From assembly GCA_963811825.1 (NCBI GenBank), contig CAWESS010000019.1, forward strand, positions 273,771-337,770: a stretch of DNA of 64,000 nucleotides, in the 5' to 3' direction. This stretch comes from Fodinibacter sp963811825. GTDB taxonomy: Bacteria; Actinomycetota; Actinomycetes; Actinomycetales; Dermatophilaceae. Shown piece after piece: positions 53,851-62,669 of the stretch (its first letter is position 1; each line of letters starts with the position of its first letter). A program made the position numbers and the translations under genes. The notes beneath the pieces are model-generated. The model was not told where the DNA came from. It saw nothing but the letters and a program-made list of their open reading frames with translations, and did not search any database.

Positions 53851-55096
53851 TCAGCCTAGTGGGGACTCGTCTCCCGCGTCGGCATCCTCGATCTCCTCAC
53901 GTGAGATACCGAGGAGGAACAGCACGGCATCCAGGTACGGGACGGTCAGGGAGGCGTCCGCCTGGCGGCGCACGAGGGGCTTGGCGTTGAAGGCGACGCC
54001 GAGCCCGGCGACGGCCAGCATGTCGAGGTCGTTGGCCCCGTCCCCGATCGCCACGGTCCGGGTGAGCGGGAGCCCCTCGAGCGCCGCGAACTCGCGCAGG
54101 GCCGCAGCCTTCCCGGCCCGGTCGACCACGGGACCCAGGACCCGACCGGTGAGGATGCCGTCGACGACCTCGAGGCGGTTGGCCCGCACGTGGTCGATGC
54201 CCAGCTCGTGGGCGACCGGCTCGATGACCTCGGTGAAGCCGCCGGAGACGACGGCGACGGTGAACCCGAGCCGCTTGAGGGTGCGAACGAGGGTCCGCGC
54301 GCCCGGGGTGAGCCGCAGTGCGGCCCGCACGTCGTCGAGGACGGACTCGGGCAGCCCCGCCAGCGTGGCGACGCGGGCGTGCAGGCTGTCGGTGAAGTCG
54401 AGCTCGCCGCGCATCGCGGCCTCGGTCACACCGGCGACCTCGGTGGCCGTCCCGGCGTGCTCGGCGAGCAGCTCGATGACCTCGTCCTGGATGAGGGTGG
54501 AGTCGACGTCCATGACGATGAGCCGGCCACCGCGGCGGGCCAGGCCCGGCGGGCGCCACCGCGATGTCGGCACCCACCTCGTGGGAGATCAGGGCCAGGT
54601 CGTTGCGCAGGTCGGCGAGGTCGGCACCGGACACGTCGAGCTCGACGGTGGTCACGGGGAAGCGCGAGAGCCGACGGATGCGGTCGATGTTGGCGCCGTG
54701 GTCGGCGATGGTCGCCGCCACGGCTGCGACCTGGTGGGTCTCCAGCGGGGCACCCATGACGACCACCGCTGCCCGCCCGGTGCGGCGCGGCGCGTTGTCC
54801 CCGCGGCCGACCTCGATGTCCACGCGCATGCCGAGCGCCGCGCCGGCCCGGGTGATCCGGTCGACGAGGACGTTCTCGTCGGGGCCGGGGGACAGCAGCA
54901 CCGACAGGGCCAGGTGGCCGCGGACGACGACCTGCTCCAGGTCGAGCACCTCGGCCCCCACGGTCGACGCCGCCTCGAACAGGGCCTTGGTCACGCCGGG
55001 ACGGTCATCGCCGTTCAGGGTGACGAGGAGGGTGCGGCCGTCGGAGTCGTGGTCGGGCTGGGGCGCCGTGGGCGCGTCGGTCTCGGGAAGGGACAC
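53851..55096 (-). pseudogene. serB: Phosphoserine phosphatase with N-terminal ACT domain, frameshifted as sequenced
   Basis: Last step of serine synthesis from 3-phosphoglycerate. The N-terminal ACT-type regulatory region (LLVTLNGDDRPGVTKALFEAA, then VVVMGAPLETHQVAAVAATI) reads in one frame to ISHEVGADIAVAPAG. The HAD phosphatase (LARRGGRLIVMDVDSTLIQDE, VVSGGFTEVIEP, AGKAAAL, AIGDGANDLDMLAVAG) reads in the next frame to the stop at 53851. The join is at about 54540-54550; deleting one base there (one G of the GG at 54543-54544) restores AGLARRG. All HAD catalytic motifs are intact, so this is a recent mutation or a sequencing indel. GTG 55096 lies 6 bases after TAACCT. Confidence 0.88.
53853..53858 (-). 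promoter_or_regulatory. -10 element of cphB-cphA (leaderless), inside serB 3' end
   Basis: TAGGCT on the minus strand, 6 bases before GTG 53846. It lies in the last codons of serB. Confidence 0.5.
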
Positions 55097-55102
55097 CCTC
55101 AG

Positions 55103-55108
55103 AGGTTA
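55103..55108 (-). promoter_or_regulatory. -10 element of serB (leaderless) containing the upstream stop codon
   Basis: TAACCT on the minus strand, 6 bases before GTG 55096. Its TAA is the stop codon of the LLM oxidoreductase gene. Confidence 0.5.
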
Positions 55109-55921
55109 CCGAGCGAAGGCGTCGCGCCACGCCACGAGGTCACGGATCGGCCCGGGGTCGAACCGCGGGCCGCTCAGGCCGACGGTGAACAGACGCGTGC
55201 CGACGGCGTGCAGGGCCTGAGCGGAGGTCACGTAGTCGTCGACGTCCTCGGGCAGCCGCCCGGGTGTGGGGGACACCCCGGCCGACCGTTCGATCTCGGC
55301 AGGGTCTCGCCCCAGCTTCGCGCACCACTCGTCGAGGACGGCGTGCTTGTGGGCGACCGTCTCGGCGCCGCCGAAGCCGTGCCAGATGTCGGCGTGCCGG
55401 GCGACGATCCGCAGCGTCTTCTTCTCGCCGCCACCCCCGATGAGGACGGGGATCCTGCGGGTCGGCGCCGGGTTGAGCTTCGCCCAGCGCTCCTCGATGA
55501 GCGGCAGGTCGCGGGCCAGCGCGTCGAGCCGTCCGCCGGCGGTGCCGAACTCGTAGCCGTACTCGTCGTAGTCACGCTCGAACCAGCCAGACCCGATGCC
55601 GAGGATGAGCCGGCCCTCGCTGACGTGGTCCACGGTGCGCGCCATGTCGGCGAGCAGCTGGGGGTTGCGGTAGCTGTTGCACGTGACCAGGGCCCCGATC
55701 TCGACGCGCTCGGTCGCCTCGGCCCAGGCGGCGAGCATCGTCCAGCACTCGAAGTGGGCACCGTCCGGGTCGCCGTAGAGCGGGTAGAAGTGGTCCCAGT
55801 TGAACAGCACGTCCACGCCCAGCTCTTCGAGGCGGGCGCAGGCGCGACGGATCTCGGCGTAGGAGGCGTGCTGGGGCTGGAGCTGTGCACCGATGCGGAT
55901 CGGTCGGTCCGACCCCGTCAC
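55106..55921 (-). CDS. LLM-class flavin/F420-dependent oxidoreductase
   Basis: 271-residue TIM-barrel enzyme of the luciferase-like monooxygenase superfamily, F420-dependent subgroup. Pattern: IRIGAQLQPQHASYAEIRRACARLEELGVDVLFNWDHFYPL, then ALVTCNSYRNPQLLADMARTVDHVSEGRLILGIGSGWFERDYDEYG, and RIPVLIGGGGEKKTLRIVARHADIWH. Substrate unknown. GTG 55921 overlaps the glgC stop (GTGA). Co-transcription with glgC is probably a matter of position rather than shared chemistry. Confidence 0.88.
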   Translation of the reverse strand: MTGSDRPIRIGAQLQPQHASYAEIRRACARLEELGVDVLFNWDHFYPLYGDPDGAHFECWTMLAAWAEATERVEIGALVTCNSYRNPQLLADMARTVDHVSEGRLILGIGSGWFERDYDEYGYEFGTAGGRLDALARDLPLIEERWAKLNPAPTRRIPVLIGGGGEKKTLRIVARHADIWHGFGGAETVAHKHAVLDEWCAKLGRDPAEIERSAGVSPTPGRLPEDVDDYVTSAQALHAVGTRLFTVGLSGPRFDPGPIRDLVAWRDAFAR

Positions 55922-57171
55922 GGGATGACGACCTGGCCCTTGCCGACGACGGTGATGCCCGACTCGGTGACCGAGAAGCCGCGCTCCACGTCACGCGCCT
56001 TGTCGTGGCCGATCGACGTGCCGTCCGGAATCGTGACGTTCTTGTCGATGATGGCCTTGCTGATGCGACAGTGCCGACCGATCTGCACCCCGTCGAGGAC
56101 GACGCTGGCGTCGATCTCGGTGTAGCTGTGCACGTGGACGTCGGGGGAGATGACCGAGCCGTTGACCCGGGCACCGGAGATGACCACGCCGGGCGAGACG
56201 GCCGAGTTCAGCGCCTCCCCGAAGCGGCCGTGGTGGCCGTGGACGAACTTGGCCGGGGGATAGGGGCCGTACGAGGTGTAGATCGGCCAGTCGTAGTTGT
56301 AGAGGTTGAACACCGGGTGGATCGACACGAGGTCCATGTGCGCGTCGTAGTACGAGTCCATCGAGCCGACGTCGCGCCAGTAGCCCATGTCGCGCTCGGT
56401 GCCGCCGGGGATCACGTTGTTCTTGAAGTCGTAGGTGTAGGCCGCGCCCTCCTTGACCAGGGCGGGGACGATGTCGCCACCCATGTCGTGCTTGGAGCCC
56501 TCGAGCGTCGCGTCCGCGATGACCGAGTCGGTGAGGGCGGCGGCGTCGAAGACGTAGTTGCCCATGCTCGCGAGGATCTCGCCGGGGGAGTCGGGCAGCC
56601 CGTCGGGGTCGGTCGGCTTCTCGAGGAACGCGCGGATCTTCATCGGCTCGTCGGGGACGACGTCGATCACGCCGAACTGGTCGGCGGTGTCGATCGGCTG
56701 CCGGATGGCGGCCACGGTGACCCCCGCGCCCGTCTCGATGTGCTGCTCGACCATCTGCGAGAAGTCCATGCGGTAGACGTGGTCGGCGCCGACGACGACG
56801 ACGATGTCGGGCTTCTCGTCGGTGATCGTGTTCATGCTCTGGAAGATCGCGTCGGCGCTGCCCTGGTACCAGGACTTGTCGATGCGCTGCTGGGCAGGGA
56901 TCGGGGCCACGTAGTTGCCGAGCATGGTCGACATGCGCCACGTCTTGGTCACGTGGCGGTCGAGGCTGTGGGACTTGTACTGGGTGAGCACCACGATCTT
57001 CAGGTACCCCGAGTTCACGACGTTCGACAGCGCGAAGTCGATGAGCCGGTAGATGCCGCCGAACGGCACCGCCGGTTTCGCTCGGTCGGCGGTGAGCGGC
57101 ATCAGCCGCTTTCCCTCCCCACCCGCGAGGACGATGACCAGAACCTTCGGACCTCCACTGCGGTACGCCAT
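55918..57171 (-). CDS. glgC: Glucose-1-phosphate adenylyltransferase
   Basis: Makes ADP-glucose for glycogen synthesis, 417 residues. N-terminal pyrophosphorylase motif VLAGGEGKRLMPLTADRAKPAVPFGG, then NYVAPIPAQQR, GTADAIFQSM-like GSADAIFQSM, GADHVYRMD and the substrate-binding FLEKP. The C-terminal left-handed beta-helix has hexapeptide-like repeats ending SVTESGITVVGKGQVVI. ATG 57171 is chosen because TAGCGT ends 6 bases upstream; GTG 57177 is the alternative. Divergent from glgA, the next enzyme. Confidence 0.95.
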   Translation of the reverse strand: MAYRSGGPKVLVIVLAGGEGKRLMPLTADRAKPAVPFGGIYRLIDFALSNVVNSGYLKIVVLTQYKSHSLDRHVTKTWRMSTMLGNYVAPIPAQQRIDKSWYQGSADAIFQSMNTITDEKPDIVVVVGADHVYRMDFSQMVEQHIETGAGVTVAAIRQPIDTADQFGVIDVVPDEPMKIRAFLEKPTDPDGLPDSPGEILASMGNYVFDAAALTDSVIADATLEGSKHDMGGDIVPALVKEGAAYTYDFKNNVIPGGTERDMGYWRDVGSMDSYYDAHMDLVSIHPVFNLYNYDWPIYTSYGPYPPAKFVHGHHGRFGEALNSAVSPGVVISGARVNGSVISPDVHVHSYTEIDASVVLDGVQIGRHCRISKAIIDKNVTIPDGTSIGHDKARDVERGFSVTESGITVVGKGQVVIP

Positions 57172-57177
57172 GGCCAC

Positions 57178-57226
57178 ACGCTATGGGGTCGCAGCCCTCG
57201 CCGGGAACCTCGTGTCTCACTAAGGT
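57178..57226. promoter_or_regulatory. divergent leaderless promoters of glgC and glgA
   Basis: Minus strand TAGCGT (57178-57183) precedes the glgC ATG by 6 bases. Plus strand TAAGGT (57221-57226) precedes the glgA ATG by 7 bases. Confidence 0.5.
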
Positions 57227-57233
57227 GCCTTTC

Positions 57234-58443
57234 ATGCGCATCGACATCCTGTCCAAGGAGTACCCGCCGGCCATCTACGGAGGTGCGGGCGTCCACGTGA
57301 CCGAGCTCGTCAGCGCCCTCCGGCAGCGAGGTGACCTCGACGTGCGGGTCCACGCGTTCGGGGCGCCGCGGGAGGAGGACGGCACGACGGGCCACCCCGA
57401 CCTCACCGAGCTCGCCGGGGCCAACGCGGCCCTCACGACCCTGGGGGTCGACCTGTCGCTCGCCGCCGCGTGCGAGGGGGCCGACCTGGTGCACTCCCAC
57501 ACCTGGTACGCGAACATGGCCGGTCACCTGGCCGGCCTCATGGGTGACATCCCGCACGTCCTCACCGCGCACAGCCTGGAACCGATGCGCCCGTGGAAGG
57601 CCGAGCAGCTGGGCGGCGGCTACCGGGTCTCCTCCTGGGTCGAGAAGACCGCCTACGAGGCCGCCGACGGCCGTGATCGCCGTCAGCGCCGGCATGCGCG
57701 AGGACATCCTGCGCTCCTACCCGTCCGTGGACCCGGAGAAGGTCAAGGTCGTCCACAACGGCATCGACTCCCAGCTCTGGCAGCGCCAGCGCGACGAGGA
57801 CATCGTGCGGCGCCACGGCGTCGACCCCGACCGCCCGAGCATCATCTTCGTGGGCCGCATCACCCGTCAGAAGGGCCTGCCCTACCTGCTGCGCGCGGCC
57901 GCGGAGCTGCCGCCCGAGGTGCAGCTCGTGCTGCTCGCAGGTGCTCCCGACACGCCCGAGATCCTGGCCGAGGTGGAGCAGCTCATCGAGGTGCTGCGCG
58001 AGACCCGCGACGGAGTCGTCTGGGTGCCGACGATGCTGCCGCGACACGAGGTCGTCGCCCTCCTCAGCAGCGCCACGGTCTTCATCTGCCCCTCCGTCTA
58101 CGAGCCGCTCGGAATCGTCAACCTCGAGGCGATGGCCTGCGAGCTGCCGGTCGTCGCGACGGCGACGGGCGGCATCCCCGAGGTCGTGGTGCCGGGTGAG
58201 ACCGGCTGGTTGGTGCCGATCGAGCAGGTGCAGGACGGCACGGGGACGCCCGTGGACCCCGACCGTTTCGTCGCCGACCTCGCCGCCGCGATGACGGATG
58301 CCGTGAGCGACGCCTCCCGCGCCGAGCGGATGGGTCTGGCGGGCCGACGCCGCGCCGTGGAGTCGTTCTCCTGGGGCTCCATCGGCGACCAGACCCACCA
58401 GGTCTACGTGGACGTCATGAGGCAGCGAAACCTCGCCCGATGA
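57234..58443 (+). pseudogene. glgA: Glycogen synthase (Corynebacterium type), frameshifted as sequenced
   Basis: GT4-type glycosyltransferase of actinobacterial glycogen synthesis. The N-terminal half (MRIDILSKEYPPAIYGGAGVHVTEL, LVHSHTWYANMAGHLAG, LTAHSLEPMRPWKAEQLGGGY) reads in the first frame to TAYEAAD. The C-terminal half (AVIAVSAGMREDILRSYP, VHNGIDSQLW, IIFVGRITRQKGLPYLL, SVYEPLGIVNLEAMACELPVVATATGGIPEVV) continues in the next frame. The join is at 57669-57670, where one extra G in GACGGCC breaks GAC GCC. Removing it gives one enzyme of about 402 residues with all motifs intact. A sequencing indel is as likely as real loss. Confidence 0.88.
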
Positions 58444-58451
58444 CCGACGGT

Positions 58452-58457
58452 TAGGGT
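58452..58457 (+). promoter_or_regulatory. -10 element of the lone ABC ATPase gene (leaderless)
   Basis: TAGGGT ends 7 bases before ATG 58465. Confidence 0.5.
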
Positions 58458-58464
58458 TCAGTGC

Positions 58465-59247
58465 ATGAGTGATGTCCTGGCACTGGCCGGCGTGAGCGTC
58501 GTCCGGGGGGACACGCTGATCCTGGACGACGTCAGCTGGGAGGTCGAGGAGGGCCAGCGCTGGGTCGTGCTCGGCCCGAACGGCGCGGGGAAGACCACCC
58601 TGCTCCAGCTCGCCTCCGCCCGCATCCACCCGACGACCGGGGTCGTGGGCATCCTCGGTGAGGTGCTCGGCACCGTCGACGTCTTCGAGCTGCGTCCCCG
58701 CATCGGCCTGGCGTCGGCCTCGCTGGCCGAGCGGATCCCGGCGAGGGAACGGGTGCGCGACGTCGTCGTCACGGCGTCCTACGGGGTCGTGGGCCGGTGG
58801 CGCGAGGCCTACGACCGGCTCGACGAGGGTCGCGCCGACGAGCTGCTCGAGGCGCTCGGCGCCAACCACCTCGCAGACCGGCGCTTCGGCACGCTCTCCG
58901 AGGGCGAACGCAAGCGGGTGCAGATCGCCCGGGCCCTGATGACCGACCCCGAGCTGATGCTGCTCGACGAGCCCGCGGCGGGCCTGGACCTCGGCGGGCG
59001 CGAGGACCTCGTGCGCCGCCTCGGCGAGCTCGCCGCCGACCTCGCCGCCCCCGCACTGGTCCTCGTGACCCACCACGTCGAGGAGGTGCCCCCGCACTTC
59101 ACGGACGTGCTGCTCCTGCGGGAGGGCCGGATCGTCGCGCAGGGGCCGATCGAGATCACCCTCACCGCGGCCAACCTGGAGGCCACCTTCGGGATGCCGC
59201 TCGAGCTCGAGGTCCGGGGGGACCGGTATGCCGCCCGTGCGCGCTAG
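58465..59247 (+). CDS. ABC transporter ATP-binding protein, YlmA/ModF-like
   Basis: 260-residue ATPase without a neighbouring permease. Walker A GPNGAGKTTLLQLA, Walker B LMLLDEPAAGLD and H-loop LVTHHVEEVP are normal. The signature is LSEGERKRVQIARAL, with Glu-Gly-Glu in place of Gly-Gly-Gln, as in YlmA/ModF-type ATPases. The lack of a permease leaves its transport role open; a soluble function is possible. No Shine-Dalgarno; TAGGGT is 7 bases before ATG. Confidence 0.86.
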   Translation: MSDVLALAGVSVVRGDTLILDDVSWEVEEGQRWVVLGPNGAGKTTLLQLASARIHPTTGVVGILGEVLGTVDVFELRPRIGLASASLAERIPARERVRDVVVTASYGVVGRWREAYDRLDEGRADELLEALGANHLADRRFGTLSEGERKRVQIARALMTDPELMLLDEPAAGLDLGGREDLVRRLGELAADLAAPALVLVTHHVEEVPPHFTDVLLLREGRIVAQGPIEITLTAANLEATFGMPLELEVRGDRYAARAR

Positions 59248-59331
59248 CCGCCAGCGGCACCCCACGCGGAACCGCCCGACCCGGGCCCGCGTCGATCACG
59301 TGAGGACTCACCACGAAAGGAAGGTCGCGCC

Positions 59332-59796
59332 ATGGAATGGCTGACCGACAACTTCTGGCTCGCCTGGCTGGGCATCGCCATCGTTCTCGCGGCGATCGAG
59401 GCGGCGACCGTCGACTTCGTCTTCATCATGTTCGCCGGTGGCGCGCTGGCCGGTGCCGTCGCGGCCGGGCTGGGGGCCTCGTTCCCGATCCAGGTCGTCG
59501 TGGCGGTCGCCACCGGGCTGCTGCTGCTGCTCACGGTGCGCCCCATCATCAAGCGCCAGTTCACCGACGGCGAGCTCGACCACCAGATCGGTGCGTCCTC
59601 CCTCGTCGGACGAGAGGCCCGGGTGCTGCAGGCCGTCACCGACAGCGACGGGCGCATCAAGCTCGCCGGTGAGACCTGGTCGGCGCGACTCGCCGCGGGC
59701 GTGACCACGAGTATCGGCCCCGGCGAGGAGGTCCGGGTCATCGCGATCCACGGGGCAACGGCGATCGTGGCACCCGCCCCGATCCAGGACACCTGA
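59332..59796 (+). CDS. NfeD-like membrane protein
   Basis: 154-residue short NfeD: two or three N-terminal transmembrane helices (WLAWLGIAIVLAAIEAA; GGALAGAVAAGLGASF; VVVAVATGLLLLLTV), followed by a soluble OB-fold domain (VGREARVLQAVTDSDGRIKLAGETWSARL). Short NfeD proteins work with SPFH/stomatin partners in organising membrane domains. ATG 59332 follows GAAAGGAAGG. The SPFH gene is directly downstream, the standard pairing. Confidence 0.9.
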   Translation: MEWLTDNFWLAWLGIAIVLAAIEAATVDFVFIMFAGGALAGAVAAGLGASFPIQVVVAVATGLLLLLTVRPIIKRQFTDGELDHQIGASSLVGREARVLQAVTDSDGRIKLAGETWSARLAAGVTTSIGPGEEVRVIAIHGATAIVAPAPIQDT

Positions 59797-59869
59797 CACC
59801 CCGACCCACGACCTCCGACCCACCACCTGCTCCGCGCCGTAGCCGGCGCCCCGTGAAAGGTTGACCCCC

Positions 59870-61057
59870 ATGCCAGAAGGCCTCTTCCCGCTCATCATCC
59901 TGGTGCTGCTGGCGGGCTTCGCGATCATCGTGCTCGTGCGCACGGTGCGCGTCGTGCCGCAGCAGACGGCGCTCATCATCGAGCGCCTCGGCCGCTACTC
60001 ACGCACGCTCGAGGGCGGTCTGCACCTGCTCGTGCCGTTCGTCGACATCGTGCGCGCCAACATCGACCTGCGCGAGCAGGTGGTCTCCTTCCCGCCGCAG
60101 CCGGTCATCACGAGCGACAACCTCGTCGTCAGCATCGACACGGTCATCTACTACCAGGTGATCGAGCCGAAGTCGGCCGTGTACGAGATCGCCAACTTCA
60201 TCCAGGGCATCGAGCAGCTCACCGTCACCACGTTGCGCAACGTCATCGGCTCGCTCGACCTCGAGCAGACCCTGACCAGCCGGGACCAGATCAACGGCCA
60301 GCTGCGCGGCGTCCTCGACGAGGCCACCGGCAAGTGGGGCATCCGCGTCAACCGCGTCGAGCTCAAGGCGATCGACCCGCCGCACTCCATCCAGGAGTCG
60401 ATGGAGAAGCAGATGAAGGCCGAGCGCGAGCGTCGCGCCATCATCCTCACCGCCGAGGGCCAGAAGGCCAGCCAGATCCTCACCGCCGAGGGTGAGAAGC
60501 AGAGCCAGATCCTGCGCGCCGAGGGTTCCGCCCAGGCCCGCATCCTCGAGGCCCAGGGACAGGCTCGCGCCATCCAGCAGGTCTTCGACGCGATCCACCG
60601 CGGCAAGCCGACCCAGAAGCTGCTCGCCTACCAGTACCTCCAGGTGCTGCCGCAGATCGCGCGCGGCGACTCGAACAAGATGTGGATCATCCCGAGCGAG
60701 CTGACCGACGCCCTCAAGGGCATCGGTGGCATGCTCGGCCGCGGCCAGGGTGGCTTCGACGGCGGTGACGAGGACGCGTGGGTCGACCCGGGCCAGGAGG
60801 AGTCCTACGCCTTCGAGGAGACCACCCTGGAGGACCCCGCACAGGCGTTGGCGACCGCGCGCGGCCAGGCCGGGTTGGCCAGCCGTGAGGCCGAGGAGCA
60901 CGCAGCACCGGCATCGCGCGTCCAGCCGCCGATCGACCGGGGCGCGGATGCCGTGCCGCCTCGCCCGCAGACCCCGCCGGCGCCTCCGGTCGCGGACACC
61001 CCGCCGGCACCGCCGGTGCCTCCGGCGCCCCCCGCACCGCCGGCACCGCCCGCCTAG
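59870..61057 (+). CDS. SPFH/stomatin-like band 7 protein
   Basis: 395-residue membrane-associated SPFH protein. N-terminal helix LFPLIILVLLAGFAIIVLV anchors it; the band 7 domain includes VPQQTALIIERLGRYSRTLEGGLHLLVPF and LREQVVSFPPQPVIT. A coiled coil follows with an 11-residue repeat (AEGQKASQILT, AEGEKQSQILR, AEGSAQARILE). The tail is acidic and then strongly Pro/Ala-rich (PPAPPV repeats). ATG 59870 has GAAAGG 9 bases upstream. Likely forms large membrane rings with the NfeD partner. Its TAG stop doubles as the start of the next gene's -10 element. Confidence 0.92.
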   Translation: MPEGLFPLIILVLLAGFAIIVLVRTVRVVPQQTALIIERLGRYSRTLEGGLHLLVPFVDIVRANIDLREQVVSFPPQPVITSDNLVVSIDTVIYYQVIEPKSAVYEIANFIQGIEQLTVTTLRNVIGSLDLEQTLTSRDQINGQLRGVLDEATGKWGIRVNRVELKAIDPPHSIQESMEKQMKAERERRAIILTAEGQKASQILTAEGEKQSQILRAEGSAQARILEAQGQARAIQQVFDAIHRGKPTQKLLAYQYLQVLPQIARGDSNKMWIIPSELTDALKGIGGMLGRGQGGFDGGDEDAWVDPGQEESYAFEETTLEDPAQALATARGQAGLASREAEEHAAPASRVQPPIDRGADAVPPRPQTPPAPPVADTPPAPPVPPAPPAPPAPPA

Positions 61058-61060
61058 GCT
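61055..61060 (+). promoter_or_regulatory. -10 element of TSUP gene 1 (leaderless) containing the SPFH stop codon
   Basis: TAGGCT; TAG is the SPFH stop codon. It ends 7 bases before GTG 61068. Confidence 0.5.
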
Positions 61061-61067
61061 CGTCCTC

Positions 61068-61841
61068 GTGCCCGTCCCCGATGCCCTGCTCGTCATCCTC
61101 GCGGGCATCGGGGCCGGCACGATCAACACGGTCGTCGGGTCGGGCACGCTGATCACCTTCCCCACGCTCCTGCTGCTCGGCATCCCGCCCGTGACGGCGA
61201 ACATCTCGAACAACATCGGCCTCGTGCCCGGCTCACTGACCGGAAGCATCGGCTACCGTGCCGAGCTCGTCGGCGCCGGTCCCGACCTGCGGCGGCTCGC
61301 CCCGATGTCCCTCATCGGTGGGGTGGCGGGTGCGCTCCTGCTGCTCGTGCTCGACCCCGAGCTGTTTCGCGCGATCGTCCCCGTGCTCATCCTGCTCGGG
61401 CTCGTGCTCGTCGTCACCGGGCCGCGCCTCAGCGCGTGGGCGGAGCGGCGGCGGACGGAGGGCACGGCATCCGCGCGCGGTCACGAGAGGGCCATGCAGG
61501 CGGGCGTCCTGGGTGCGGGGGTCTACGGGGGGTACTTCGGTGCCGCGCAGGGGATCATCCTCATGGGGGTGCTCGGTGCCCTGTCGAGCCACCCCCTCCA
61601 GCGGCTGAACGGCTACAAGAACGTCCTGGCCACGATCGTCAACGCCGTCGCGGCGCTGGTGTTCATCGTCGTCGCACCCGACCAGATCGACTGGCTCATC
61701 GTGCTGCTCATCGCCGTCGGGGCCACGATCGGTGGGGTGATCGGGTCGACCGTCGGGCGCCGCCTGCCGCCCACGGCCCTGCGGGCGGTCATCGTCGTCA
61801 TCGGGCTCGTCGCCATCACCAAGCTCGTCGCCTTCCCATGA
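61068..61841 (+). CDS. TSUP/TauE-SafE family permease (1)
   Basis: 257-residue membrane protein with about eight helices, in two halves typical of TauE/SafE sulfite/organosulfur exporters. The N-terminal half has AGIGAGTINTVVGSGTLITFPTLLLLGIPPVTANISNN, and the C-terminal half GVYGGYFGAAQGIILMGVLG. Substrate is unknown; sulfur oxyanions are typical. The stop overlaps the start of a second family member (ATGA), so the two are probably made together and may form a heterodimer. Confidence 0.88.
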   Translation: MPVPDALLVILAGIGAGTINTVVGSGTLITFPTLLLLGIPPVTANISNNIGLVPGSLTGSIGYRAELVGAGPDLRRLAPMSLIGGVAGALLLLVLDPELFRAIVPVLILLGLVLVVTGPRLSAWAERRRTEGTASARGHERAMQAGVLGAGVYGGYFGAAQGIILMGVLGALSSHPLQRLNGYKNVLATIVNAVAALVFIVVAPDQIDWLIVLLIAVGATIGGVIGSTVGRRLPPTALRAVIVVIGLVAITKLVAFP

Positions 61842-62560
61842 TGGACTGGCCGCTCGTGCTCGGCCTCGGCCTCGCGGTGCTCGCCGGGGGCGTCGTGCAG
61901 TCGATGATCGGCTTCGGGATGGCGGTCGTCGCAGCACCCTTCGTCGTCCTGCTCGCCCCGGAGCTCATGCCGGCCGCCCTGCTCGTGCCCGCGATGGCGC
62001 TGCCCGTGCTCCAGCTCTCGCACGCGGAGCGAGACGTCGCGTGGCGGCCCCTCGGCTGGGCCGTGGGTGCACGCACCCTCGCCACCCCGCTCGGGGTCGC
62101 CGTCGTCGCGCTCGTCTCCCCGCGAGCCATCGCCGCCCTCGTCGGCGTGCTCATCCTGCTCACCGTGGCGGTGTCGATCCGCACGATCGAGCTGCGCCCC
62201 ACGCCGGTGAACGCGGCCGCCGCCGGAGCCGTGTCGGGGGTTTCGGGGACGGCTGCCGCGATCGGCGGCCCGTTCCTGGCGCTCGTGCTCCAGCACGAGC
62301 GCCCCGAGCGAGTGCGCTCGACGCTCGCCGTCTTCTTCCTCGCCGGGTCCGCGCTCGGGCTCGCCGGGCTGGCCATCGGTGGGGAGCTGACGCAGCACCA
62401 GCTCGTCGTGGGTGGGCTCTGGGTGCCGTTCGTGCTGCTCGGCTACGCCGCTGCAGCGCCACTGCGGGCACGCATCGACGCCGAGCGCTTCCGACGCCTC
62501 GTCCTGGGGTTCTGCGTGGTGGCGAGCCTCGTCGTCATCGGGCGAGCCGTGCTGAGCTGA
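61838..62560 (+). CDS. TSUP/TauE-SafE family permease (2)
   Basis: 240-residue membrane protein, about eight helices. The N-terminal half has GGVVQSMIGFGMAVVAAPFVVLLAPELMPAALL and the C-terminal half AAGAVSGVSGTAAAIGGPFLALVLQHE. It is related to, but clearly diverged from, the preceding gene. ATG 61838 (MMDWPL) overlaps the upstream TGA; ATG 61841 is an equivalent start. Substrate unknown. The 109-base spacer after it holds only the promoter of the next gene. Confidence 0.87.
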   Translation: MMDWPLVLGLGLAVLAGGVVQSMIGFGMAVVAAPFVVLLAPELMPAALLVPAMALPVLQLSHAERDVAWRPLGWAVGARTLATPLGVAVVALVSPRAIAALVGVLILLTVAVSIRTIELRPTPVNAAAAGAVSGVSGTAAAIGGPFLALVLQHERPERVRSTLAVFFLAGSALGLAGLAIGGELTQHQLVVGGLWVPFVLLGYAAAAPLRARIDAERFRRLVLGFCVVASLVVIGRAVLS

Positions 62561-62657
62561 ATCCTCTCGAGCAGCCCGGACCTGCTGGGCCGAACTCCCG
62601 TGCGGCCCGGTCGCACCGGGCAGCGTCGCGGATGGCCATGCCTGCAGGTCACAGCCA

Positions 62658-62663
62658 TAGGAT
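62658..62663 (+). promoter_or_regulatory. -10 element of the SpoU methyltransferase gene (leaderless)
   Basis: TAGGAT ends 6 bases before GTG 62670. Confidence 0.5.
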
Positions 62664-62669
62664 CGCCGG

